Of a stretch of DNA of 64,000 nt, positions 41,093-49,034 are shown piece after piece. This stretch comes from Phycisphaera sp. (GTDB taxonomy: Bacteria; Planctomycetota; Phycisphaerae; Phycisphaerales; Phycisphaeraceae), in the NCBI GenBank assembly GCA_016125215.1, contig WGMF01000016.1, positions 88,565-152,564 of the forward strand. The letters are read 5' to 3'. A model generated the notes under the pieces. That model did no database searches and was not told the origin of the DNA. It saw only the letters and a program-made list of their open reading frames with translations. Numbering within the stretch: the stretch's first letter is position 1; each line of letters begins with the position of its first letter. The position numbers and the translations under genes are program-made.

Positions 41093-43957
41093 TCATTTTG
41101 CGTCGTACCAGCTCGACCCCGCCGCCGCCTCGACCCTCAGCGGCACCTTGAGTTTCATCGCCCCCGTCATCTCCTCGATCACCACCGCTTTCATGGCGTC
41201 GGCGTCCGACCCCGGGCACTCGAGCACGAGTTCGTCGTGGATCTGCAGCAGCATCTTCAACGGCAGCGACTCGCGCTCGATGCGCCGGTGCAGGTTGACC
41301 ATCGCCAGCTTGATGAGGTCGGCGGCGCTGCCCTGGACGACGGTGTTGATCGCAAGACGCTGGCCGAGCTGCTGCACCTGGGGGTTGGCCATCTTCACCT
41401 GCGCGATGTTTCGCCGGCGCCCGAGGATCGTCGTGACGTGGCCCTGCCGGGTGGCCTGATCGACGCAGCGATCGAGGAACGCGTCGATGCCGGGGTACTT
41501 CATCTTGTAGTCGGCGATGAGCTTCTTGGCTCCGTCGAGGTCGAGCGTCTCGATCCTTCTGGCCAACCCGAACGCACTGATGCCGTAGATGATGCCGAAG
41601 TTCACGACTTTCGCATACGCCCGCTGGTCTTTGGTGACATCGGATTCGTTCACACCGAACACCTGCGACGCGACGGCGGTGTGGATATCCATGTCCCGTG
41701 CAAAGGCGTCGATCAGCCCCTTGTCTTCGCTCAGGTGCGCGAGCATCCGCAGCTCGATCTGCGAATAGTCCGCACTTATCAAGACATGGCCCGGGGGTGC
41801 GATGAATGCCCTTCTGATCTGTCTGCCGACTTCCGTGCGGATCGGGATGTTCTGCAGGTTCGGGTCGCTCGATGAGAGTCTGCCCGTTGCGGCGCCGGTC
41901 TGATGGAAGGACGCATGGACTCGCTTCGTGTCGGGCTGGATCGCGTCGCGCAGCGCATCGAGATACGTCGAGACGAGCTTGGTGAGTTGTCGGTATTCGA
42001 GCACAAGCTCAGCGAGCCTGGCCACACGCGGGTCGGCGTCATCCATCTCGGACAATCGTTCGAGCACCTCGCTGTCCGTAGACGGCCCGGTCTTGGTCCG
42101 TTTGATCGGCTTGGCTTTGAGGCGCGTGAACAGCACGTCCGCCAGTTGCCTGGGCGAATCGACGTTGAACTCGGAGCCCGCCGCCTTGTGGACCGCCTCA
42201 CGCAGCTCGACGATCCTTTGGCCGAGCTCCTGTTTCTGTTCCGCCAGGACGCCCGGCTCAACCGTGATGCCCGCAAACTCCATCTCGGCGAGCACCTCGA
42301 CCAGCGGCATCTCCACACGCTCTGCCAGAGCCGACATGCCCTGGTCTTCGAGCATGGGACCAAGCGCGTGATAGAGGCGGAGCGTGATATCCGCGTCTTC
42401 CGCGGCGTATGTCGTGATGTCCGCAAGCGGGACGGTATCCATCGTGCGCTGCCGCTGGCCCCGACCGCCGTGGCCGATGAGCGAGGTGATCGGGATCGTC
42501 TCGTGATTGAGCAGGCTCATCGCCAGCGCATCCATGCCGTGCCCGTGCTGTTGGGTCAGGAAGCTGGCAATCATCGAATCGAACACGACGCCCCTTAAGT
42601 GAACGCCGGCGTACCGCAGCACGAGCATGTCGTACTTGATGTTGTGTCCCGTCTTGGGCACGGAAGGGTCTTCGAGAACCCCACGCAGGATGTTGAGGAC
42701 CGTGTCGGTGTCGGGGTGTGAGCCACGATCCGGCGAGCGTGTGGGGACGTAAACGCCCTGACCCTGTTGCCACGAAAACGAAAGGCCGCACAGCTGGGTC
42801 CGGTGGCCAAGGCCGACCGTCTCGGTGTCGACCGCGATGATCTTCTGTTTACGCAGTGCCTGAGCAAGTTCTTCAAGACCAGCCAAAGTGGTTACCGCGG
42901 TGTAGTGGAAGTCCTTTGCGGTGGAGCGTGGCGCGTCGGTGTGTAACGTGGTTTGAGTTCCAGCGGATGACAAAGGCCCCGCATCGAACAGTGAAGCCGC
43001 AAACGTGTCGTCGGGTTTTGCCGGCGCGGGATTGTCCGAGGGTTCTCCCGATTCAGCGGGCGCATCCTTGCCAAGAATGGCGTCGAGGTCGGCCTGGTGC
43101 CGACGAAAGCCCAGTTCACGGAATAGCCGACGCAGCTCATCGCCATGCACCGCGCCGACCGTAGCATCGTCGAGGTCAAACGTGATCGGCACGTCCTCGC
43201 GCAGCTTGAAGAGCGCGGGGTTGGCACGCAATCGTTCGACCGATGATTCAAGATTCTCACGCTTCTTGCCCTTGACCTTGTCGAGTTGGCCTAACAGGTT
43301 GTCAAGCGACCCGAACTCCTGGATGAGCGCCGCCGCCGTCTTGGGCCCGATGCCGGGGGCACCCGGGATGTTGTCCGCCGTATCGCCCATCAGGCAGAGC
43401 AGGTCCACAACCTGTTCGGGCGTCACCCCCTTGTCTTCCATCAGACTTCCGGGGGTGATGAGTGTGTCGGTGTGGATGTCGAACATGGAGACGCGTTCGG
43501 AGAGGAGTTGTTCGAGGTCTTTGTCCTTGGAGACGATGCGGACGTGTACGCCGGCGTGTCTGGGGTCGTCGACGATCTTGCGGATGATCGTCGCAATCAC
43601 GTCGTCAGCCTCGAAGCCCTCGACACCGATCGTGGGGATGCCAAAGAGTTTGGTCATCTCGTAGATGCGGTCGATCTGGGGCGGCAAATCTTCCGGGGGC
43701 GCACCGCGGTTGGCCTTATATTCGGGGAAAAGATCGTCCCTGAATGTTCTTCCGGGGGTGTCGTGGGCAACGATGACGTATTGCGGGTGGAACTGGCGGT
43801 AGAGCTTGAGCAGCATGCCGACGAACCCGAACGTCGCTTGCGTGGGTTCGCCGGTGACGGGGCTGGTCATGCCGCCACGGATGGCGTAATACGCACGGAA
43901 AATCTGTGCGTGACCATCGATGAGGTAGAGTGTCTGCTGCGTGGGAGGGGGTGGCAT
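41093..43957 (-). CDS. polA: DNA polymerase I
   Basis: 954 residues. Three domains: 5'-3' exonuclease (1-~300; LYLIDGHAQIFRAYYAIRGG, GVEGFEADDVIATI, LLCLMGDTADNIPGAPGIGP), 3'-5' exonuclease (~350-560; KIIAVDTETVGLGHRTQLCG, GHNIKYDMLVLRYAGVHL, YAAEDADITLRLYHAL; the acidic metal ligands DTET, NIKYD and EDAD seem intact, so proofreading is likely), and polymerase domain A (~590-954; TGRLSSSDPNLQNIPI, SADYSQIELRMLAHLS, KVVNFGIIYGISAFGLARR, LLQIHDELVLE). The start at 43957 (MPPPPTQQTLYLIDG) is favoured; an upstream start would lie in the inverted repeat. Convergent with purF, divergent from pyrF. Confidence 0.97.
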   Translation of the reverse strand: MPPPPTQQTLYLIDGHAQIFRAYYAIRGGMTSPVTGEPTQATFGFVGMLLKLYRQFHPQYVIVAHDTPGRTFRDDLFPEYKANRGAPPEDLPPQIDRIYEMTKLFGIPTIGVEGFEADDVIATIIRKIVDDPRHAGVHVRIVSKDKDLEQLLSERVSMFDIHTDTLITPGSLMEDKGVTPEQVVDLLCLMGDTADNIPGAPGIGPKTAAALIQEFGSLDNLLGQLDKVKGKKRENLESSVERLRANPALFKLREDVPITFDLDDATVGAVHGDELRRLFRELGFRRHQADLDAILGKDAPAESGEPSDNPAPAKPDDTFAASLFDAGPLSSAGTQTTLHTDAPRSTAKDFHYTAVTTLAGLEELAQALRKQKIIAVDTETVGLGHRTQLCGLSFSWQQGQGVYVPTRSPDRGSHPDTDTVLNILRGVLEDPSVPKTGHNIKYDMLVLRYAGVHLRGVVFDSMIASFLTQQHGHGMDALAMSLLNHETIPITSLIGHGGRGQRQRTMDTVPLADITTYAAEDADITLRLYHALGPMLEDQGMSALAERVEMPLVEVLAEMEFAGITVEPGVLAEQKQELGQRIVELREAVHKAAGSEFNVDSPRQLADVLFTRLKAKPIKRTKTGPSTDSEVLERLSEMDDADPRVARLAELVLEYRQLTKLVSTYLDALRDAIQPDTKRVHASFHQTGAATGRLSSSDPNLQNIPIRTEVGRQIRRAFIAPPGHVLISADYSQIELRMLAHLSEDKGLIDAFARDMDIHTAVASQVFGVNESDVTKDQRAYAKVVNFGIIYGISAFGLARRIETLDLDGAKKLIADYKMKYPGIDAFLDRCVDQATRQGHVTTILGRRRNIAQVKMANPQVQQLGQRLAINTVVQGSAADLIKLAMVNLHRRIERESLPLKMLLQIHDELVLECPGSDADAMKAVVIEEMTGAMKLKVPLRVEAAAGSSWYDAK

Positions 43958-43977
43958 GGGAGGATTATAAGTGCAGA

Positions 43978-44165
43978 AGTTCTCGCGAAGACCGCGAAGG
44001 CGCAAAGAAGAAAAATTAAGAGCGTTTCACGCGTGGGTCGCAGGGGCACACTTGGTAGATTAAGGAACATAATCCTATTTTTGCATCTCTGCTAAACTTG
44101 GCTGCCTTGGTGTCTTGGCGTGAAACTCTTTTCTTTTCGCGGCCTTCGCGAGCTTCGCGAGAACT
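43978..44165. repeat. Long imperfect inverted repeat between polA and pyrF
   Basis: The left arm AGTTCTCGCGAAGACCGCGA and its continuation pairs with the right arm that ends TTCGCGAGCTTCGCGAGAACT, arms of about 35 bp with few mismatches. The interior holds a second degenerate run of CTTGG(c/t)G units. The right arm ends exactly one base before the ATG of pyrF, so the element includes the whole pyrF leader, and the left end is 20 bp from the polA start. Confidence 0.88.
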
Positions 44166-45023
44166 ATGATGCCCCATTTTGCCGACCGTTTGATCGAAGC
44201 CTGTGAACGAAAAAGCTCGCGGGTCTGCGTAGGCCTCGATCCCGTCATCGAAAAACTGCCCAGCGGCATCGACAGGAGCGACCCGATCCGCGCGATTGAG
44301 GTGTTCTGTCGCGAGGTGATCGATGCGGTGCGTGAACACGCGGTGTGCATCAAGCCGCAATCTGCCTGTTTCGAGCGATACGGTCACAGGGGCGTCAAAC
44401 TGCACGAAGAGACTTCGATTTACGCTCAACGGGCTGGCCTTCTGGTCATCAACGACGCCAAGCGGGGCGACATCGGCATCAGCGCCGCCCACTACGCGGT
44501 GGCCTGTCTCGAACACGCAGACGCTTTGACGATCAACACCTACTTCGGCCCGGATGGGATCGAGCCGTTCGTGACACACGCGGCCGCGGAGGGCAAGGGG
44601 CTCTTTGCGCTCGTGCGGACGAGCAACCCCGGCGGCGATGCGATCCAGGGCTTGAAACTCACCGGCGGCGGGCGCGTGTGCGATGCTGCGGCCAAGATGG
44701 TCCACGAGGTCGGTCGGTCCGCGTGTGGCCGATCAACTTACAGTCTGTTAGGCGCGGTCGTCGGGGCGACCAAACCCGATGACGCGGCAACCCTCAGGGA
44801 GCTGATGCCCCACGCGGTCTTTCTCGTCCCGGGTTACGGCGCACAGGGCGCCGGTGCGGACGACGTGCGGGCATGCTTTAACCATGACAAACTCGGTGCA
44901 ATCATCACCGCCAGCCGATCGGTCATTTACGCTCACGAGAAATCCCCGGGTCAACCGTGGCAACAGGCCGTCCGCGACGCGGCTGCCGGGATGCGTGAAG
45001 AAATCAACGAAATACTGGGTTGA
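44166..45023 (+). CDS. pyrF: Orotidine 5'-phosphate decarboxylase (group 2)
   Basis: 285 residues; last step of UMP synthesis. It belongs to the long bacterial PyrF group: VCVGLDPVIEKLPSG, VKLHEETSIYAQRAGLLVIN then DAKRGDIGISAAHYA with the catalytic Lys-Asp network, and FLVPGYGAQGAGADDV with the phosphate-binding loop. No Shine-Dalgarno is visible, because the inverted repeat abuts the start; ATG 44166 and ATG 44169 are both possible. purH lies downstream in the opposite direction. Confidence 0.95.
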   Translation: MMPHFADRLIEACERKSSRVCVGLDPVIEKLPSGIDRSDPIRAIEVFCREVIDAVREHAVCIKPQSACFERYGHRGVKLHEETSIYAQRAGLLVINDAKRGDIGISAAHYAVACLEHADALTINTYFGPDGIEPFVTHAAAEGKGLFALVRTSNPGGDAIQGLKLTGGGRVCDAAAKMVHEVGRSACGRSTYSLLGAVVGATKPDDAATLRELMPHAVFLVPGYGAQGAGADDVRACFNHDKLGAIITASRSVIYAHEKSPGQPWQQAVRDAAAGMREEINEILG

Positions 45024-45035
45024 ACACGGCTGATA

Positions 45036-46631
45036 TCAGTGACGGAAGTGTCTTCGCCCGGTGAGCACGAGCGTGACGCCGGCTTCGTTGCAGGCGGCGA
45101 TGGTGTCTTCGTCGCGTTTAGAACCGCCGGGGTGGGCGATGGCCTTGACGCCGGCTTTGATGAGCACGTCCGGCCCGTCTCGGAAGGGAAAGAACGCATC
45201 CGAACCGACGGCTGCGCCTTGGGCACGATCACCCGCCTTGCTCACCGCGATGTTGCACGAGGCCACACGGTCCATCTGGCCGGCACCGGCCCCGACCAGC
45301 GCACTGTCGTTGACAAGGCACACGGCGTTGGACTTGAGGTGTTTGACCGCGGTCATCGCCAGGACGAGTTGTTGCAGTGTTTCAGGGTCGGGGCACGGGC
45401 CCGCGGCGTGCTGCCAGGCATCCGTGTCAAAGGGCGCAAGGTCACGTTCCTGAACGAGCAGGCCACCGACGACACTTTTGATGTCCACCTCGCCGGGGTC
45501 GCGCCTCGAGGGCGGGGGGAGCGGGCCGGTCTCGAGCAGGCGGACGTTTTTCCATCGGTCACGCAAGAGCGTCAGCGCAGCATCGTCGTATGCCGGTGCC
45601 ACGATGACTTCGAGAAACTTCTGCCCCTCGACCACGGCTTGTGCGGTCGGTTCGTCCATGATGCGGTTCACAGCAAGGATCCCCCCGAACGCCGCGAGCG
45701 GGTCGCCTGCGTAAGCCTTGTCGAAGGCCTTTTTGAGCGATGACGCCACAGCAAAACCACAGGGGTTGGCGTGCTTGATGACCGCGGCCGCGGCGAGGGT
45801 TTCAGCGTCAATCTCTTTGACCAGTTCCAATGCGCCGCCGGCGTCGTAAAGGTTGTTGAAGCTCAGTTCCTTGCCGTGGAGTTGTTTGGCGGTGACGACA
45901 TTGGGTTCTTTGGATCGCGGGTCGGCGTAGGAAGCGCCGGCCTGGTGCGGGTTTTCGCCGTAGCGTAACTGGGCGACACGGTTGAATCGCAGCAGCAGCG
46001 GGTCGGGCATGGCGGCGTCGCCGGTGGAGGCAAATCGCTGGTTCATCCACGTGGCAATGGCGGTGTCGTAGGAGGCGGTGCGTGTGAAGGCGGCCAAGGC
46101 CAGGGCCTTGCGTGTGGTCAGCGTGGTGCAGCCGTCGTGTGACGACATCTCCTGACTGACGCGGTCGTATTGCTGTGGGTCGGTCACGACTGCGACAAAA
46201 GCGTGGTTTTTTGCGGCTGATCGGATCATGCTCGGCCCACCGATGTCGATGTTTTCGATGGCGTGGGGTTCGGTGGTCTCGGGCTTGGCAATGGTCTGCT
46301 CGAAGGGGTAGAGGTTGACGCAGACCAGGTCGATGGGCTGGATGTGGTGTTCGCGCATGGAGGCGATGTGTGCGTCGTTGTCACGCAGCGCAAGCAGCCC
46401 GCCGTGGACATTGGGGTGGAGCGTCTTGACGCGGCCGTCCATCATCTCGGGGAAGTTCGTGACTTGCTCGACGCTGGTGACATCGAGGCCGGCTTCGCGG
46501 AGGGCCTTGGCGGTGCCGCCGGTGGAGATGAGCGTCACGCCGTGGGTGGCCAGCATTCTTGCGAAGGGGACCAGGTCGGTCTTGTCGCTGACGGAGAGCA
46601 AGGCCCTGCGGATACGTACGAGGTCGGACAT
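45036..46631 (-). CDS. purH: Bifunctional AICAR formyltransferase / IMP cyclohydrolase PurH
   Basis: 531 residues; last two steps of IMP synthesis. IMP cyclohydrolase domain (about 1-200; [57 protein letters not shown] split, [10 protein letters not shown]) and AICAR formyltransferase domain (about 205-531; [60 protein letters not shown]). Lys/His of the KHANPCGFA catalytic segment are present. ATG 46631 starts the homology. pyrF converges on it. Confidence 0.97.
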   Translation of the reverse strand: MSDLVRIRRALLSVSDKTDLVPFARMLATHGVTLISTGGTAKALREAGLDVTSVEQVTNFPEMMDGRVKTLHPNVHGGLLALRDNDAHIASMREHHIQPIDLVCVNLYPFEQTIAKPETTEPHAIENIDIGGPSMIRSAAKNHAFVAVVTDPQQYDRVSQEMSSHDGCTTLTTRKALALAAFTRTASYDTAIATWMNQRFASTGDAAMPDPLLLRFNRVAQLRYGENPHQAGASYADPRSKEPNVVTAKQLHGKELSFNNLYDAGGALELVKEIDAETLAAAAVIKHANPCGFAVASSLKKAFDKAYAGDPLAAFGGILAVNRIMDEPTAQAVVEGQKFLEVIVAPAYDDAALTLLRDRWKNVRLLETGPLPPPSRRDPGEVDIKSVVGGLLVQERDLAPFDTDAWQHAAGPCPDPETLQQLVLAMTAVKHLKSNAVCLVNDSALVGAGAGQMDRVASCNIAVSKAGDRAQGAAVGSDAFFPFRDGPDVLIKAGVKAIAHPGGSKRDEDTIAACNEAGVTLVLTGRRHFRH

Positions 46632-46688
46632 AGGAATAGGATCGCTTTTTGTGTGATGGACCGGTGCCCACCGGGTGGTTGGTGGGGA

Positions 46689-47786
46689 CTATTTTTCCTG
46701 ACCCAGCCGAACAATCCGCCCCCTGGGGTCGATGAGAATCAGGCTGTTGTCTGGGCCGGTGAGGATTTGCTGGAGCGGTGAGACCGGCACGGTGAGGGTG
46801 TCTTTGCCCGTGGTCAGGTCGACCACGACCAGGGCGTTTTTCTCGAAGAAGAGCGCTTTTTTCTGGCCGGCGGAGGTGATGGGCGTAGCCTTGCCCTGAC
46901 GGACCCAGAGTTGTTTCCCGTTTCGGCTGTCGATGGCAATGATGCGGTCGGGGTTTAGCATGGGTTGCAGCACGGTCAAATCGATGGAGACGGGCGTCTG
47001 GGTGAGGGGCTGTCGTGCGCGGTAGAGCCAGCGGTCCTGACCGGAGAGGCGGTTGAGCGAGTAGAGGGTCATGTCCGTGCTGGGGACGAGGATGCCCATC
47101 ACGTCGCTTGTGGGCTGAGCGACAGCGCCCTGGTGTGCCCTGCCGTGCCAGATCAGCTCACCGTTGGTGTCGATCAGCGCCCAGTGACCTGTGATCGCCA
47201 CGGCAAAGACGCGGTCGAACGCAAGCACGGGCTTGGCGCGGACCTGGCTGCCCATGTCGTAAGCCCAGGTGCTAAAACCCAGGCGGGTGTTGAAGCCGAA
47301 GATCCTTCCGTTGACCGCGCCGAAGATGGCCATGGGCCCCGAGACCACGGGCGAGTCCGACACGGGCCACTGCAGGGATTTCCGATCCACGAGCGAGCCG
47401 TCTTTGATGGAGAGTTCAAACAACTCCGCGTCGCTGTTGACGAGGATGAGCGATTCGATGCGTTCGGGAGCAAAGAGCGAGCCGGCCACCTCGGGCATCC
47501 TGGTCTGCCAGCGCATGCGACCGTCAGCCAGATCGATGAGCGAGACGGTGCTGTCGTTCTCAATCGTGACGAGCACGTCACCAAGAACTTTTGCGTGGCG
47601 GATGGTGTGACGCGCGGGGAGGGCGAGGCTCGAGCCCCAGTCGATGTGATACCCGATTTTGCCTGCGAAGATCGGGTCGATCAACAGCGGCGGCTCGGTG
47701 TTGACCTTCTTAAAACCCAGCCCGCAACCGAACTGACACACGCACGCCAGAACAAGCACCGTGACCCACATCGCTCGCGTCATCAT
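46689..47786 (-). CDS. PQQ-like beta-propeller lipoprotein
   Basis: 365 residues. An N-terminal signal with lipobox-like QFGC ([16 protein letters not shown]) suggests lipid anchoring. Repeated PQQ-type blades of about 40 residues follow: [93 protein letters not shown], each ending in the tryptophan typical of such blades. Similar proteins include BamB of outer-membrane assembly, but no Bam partner is near and function is undecided. ATG 47786 has ACGGAG 8 bp upstream. purH lies 57 bp downstream of its stop on the same strand. Confidence 0.75.
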   Translation of the reverse strand: MMTRAMWVTVLVLACVCQFGCGLGFKKVNTEPPLLIDPIFAGKIGYHIDWGSSLALPARHTIRHAKVLGDVLVTIENDSTVSLIDLADGRMRWQTRMPEVAGSLFAPERIESLILVNSDAELFELSIKDGSLVDRKSLQWPVSDSPVVSGPMAIFGAVNGRIFGFNTRLGFSTWAYDMGSQVRAKPVLAFDRVFAVAITGHWALIDTNGELIWHGRAHQGAVAQPTSDVMGILVPSTDMTLYSLNRLSGQDRWLYRARQPLTQTPVSIDLTVLQPMLNPDRIIAIDSRNGKQLWVRQGKATPITSAGQKKALFFEKNALVVVDLTTGKDTLTVPVSPLQQILTGPDNSLILIDPRGRIVRLGQEK

Positions 47787-47903
47787 GTGTACTCCGTGGT
47801 AAAGCCTTTCGGAGCAACAAGTATCGACTGCCATCGCGGGTCGGTCAAGCGCGAGCGTTGAGTACGTCGCCAGGCGCGATGAACGCCAATCGATCCTGTG
47901 ACA

Positions 47904-47958
47904 CGCCGAATAAACGGTGTCGTACGAATAAACGGTGTCGGATACCGTTTATTTGGCG
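47904..47958 (+). repeat. REP palindrome with an extra half copy upstream of the RAYT gene
   Basis: A complete copy of the imperfect palindrome AACGGTGTCGGATACCGTT lies at 47931-47949 and extends to 10-bp perfect arms AATAAACGGT/ACCGTTTATT. Just before it, at 47913-47922, is a half copy AACGGTGTCG, whose flank CGCCGAATAAACGGT also pairs with the right side of the full copy. It ends 25 bp before the transposase ATG, in plus orientation. Confidence 0.92.
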
Positions 47959-47982
47959 TTGGCCATCGGTTAGACTCTGTCC

Positions 47983-48699
47983 ATGGGTCGAATACCACGG
48001 GTCGATGCGGGTGGGTTGGCGTATCACGTCATCAATCGTGCCGCGGGGCGAAGGACGATCTTTCGCCACGACGGGGATTTCACCGCTTTCGAGCACGTGC
48101 TGGCGCAGGCGTTGGCCCGGTTTGCCCCCAGGATTCAACTGCTGGCTTATTGCGTGATGGGCAACCATTGGCACCTGGTCCTGCACACACAGGAGGATGG
48201 GGTGCTCTCGCCCTTCATGAAGTGGCTCACGCTCACACACACGCAGCGCTGGCAGGTAGCACACCGGCGGGTGGGGGAGGGGCCGGTCTATCAGGGACGG
48301 TTCAAGGCCTTCCCCATCGAGGCGGACCGTCACCTGCTCACGGTTTGCCGGTACGTGGAGCGGAATCCTGCCCGGGCCTCGCGGGTTGAACGGGCCGAGG
48401 ATTGGCGATGGTCGAGCCTCTGGCGGTCACTGAACCCTCTCAACCCCGAACCCCGAACACCCCCACTGGTGCTCAGTGATTGGCCCGTGCCCGGCGGACG
48501 CCCCCAGCATTGGCTGCGCACAGTCAACACGCCGATGAGCGAAGCGGAACTCAAGGCCCTGCAAACCGCCACCCGCCGCAGCCAACCCTTCGGCAACGAC
48601 CGCTGGGCCCATCGGCTGACCACCCGTTACCACCTTGTATCGACCTTCCGACTACCGGGCCGACCCAGAAAGGGACCCGGGATGGAGACTCCCCCCTAA
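47983..48699 (+). CDS. REP-associated tyrosine transposase (RAYT, Y1_Tnp family)
   Basis: 238 residues. Single-domain Y1 transposase: LAYCVMGNHWHLVLHTQEDG carries the HUH motif His62-W-His64 that binds the divalent metal, and VCRYVERNPARA carries the catalytic Tyr124, the usual spacing for TnpA_REP. GPVYQGRFKAFPIEAD is also typical. The protein acts as single-copy domesticated transposase that binds and cleaves REP single strands; in other bacteria it is linked to spread of REP sequences. It is flanked by REP copies in inverted orientation (47931-47949 and 48700-48718), so the gene is a self-contained REP-RAYT unit. The C-terminal ~85 residues are extra and basic. Confidence 0.93.
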   Translation: MGRIPRVDAGGLAYHVINRAAGRRTIFRHDGDFTAFEHVLAQALARFAPRIQLLAYCVMGNHWHLVLHTQEDGVLSPFMKWLTLTHTQRWQVAHRRVGEGPVYQGRFKAFPIEADRHLLTVCRYVERNPARASRVERAEDWRWSSLWRSLNPLNPEPRTPPLVLSDWPVPGGRPQHWLRTVNTPMSEAELKALQTATRRSQPFGNDRWAHRLTTRYHLVSTFRLPGRPRKGPGMETPP

Positions 48700-48720
48700 A
48701 ACGGTATCCGACACCGTTTC
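48697..48720 (-). repeat. REP palindrome overlapping the RAYT stop codon
   Basis: AACGGTATCCGACACCGTT at 48700-48718 is the reverse complement of the upstream copy. The stop codon TAA (48697-48699) sits directly at its left edge, and a C/T-rich stretch follows. Confidence 0.92.
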
Positions 48721-49034
48721 TTCCCCCAACGCCAAGCATGGCCCGGAGTGGAAGTCGCCTTGGATCGTCTTGACGCACGAGTAATCACCCTAGCAGGTCG
48801 CTAAGAAACCCACGATGACACTGCAGACTGCCATCATAGACTCTGATTTTGTTTGCCAAAACACCGTTTACTGTGTTCTATCGAGGCTTGACAAGTGATT
48901 TTCAGATGATCTGATATGACCCTTTTGAGTTTTTTAGTGGCCTGCTAGGATTAAACCATCACGCTCACACTTTGATACAAGGACTCGGCATCGCCTGACG
49001 ATGGTGCGATTTCGTGTCCACACAGGAAGCGACC
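48721..49034. other. Gap between the RAYT unit and the esterase gene
   Basis: About 310 bp, clearly lower in GC than the flanks from 48800 to 48960. It holds a candidate promoter (listed separately) and a leader with a 5-bp hairpin (CATCG/CGATG). No gene was found on either strand. Confidence 0.5.
48888..48917 (+). promoter_or_regulatory. Candidate sigma-70-type promoter of the esterase gene
   Basis: TTGACA at 48888-48893, an 18-bp spacer, then TGATAT at 48912-48917. The -35 box is perfect and the -10 box has four of six matches. It lies about 120 bp before the esterase ATG in the A/T-rich gap. Confidence 0.55.
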
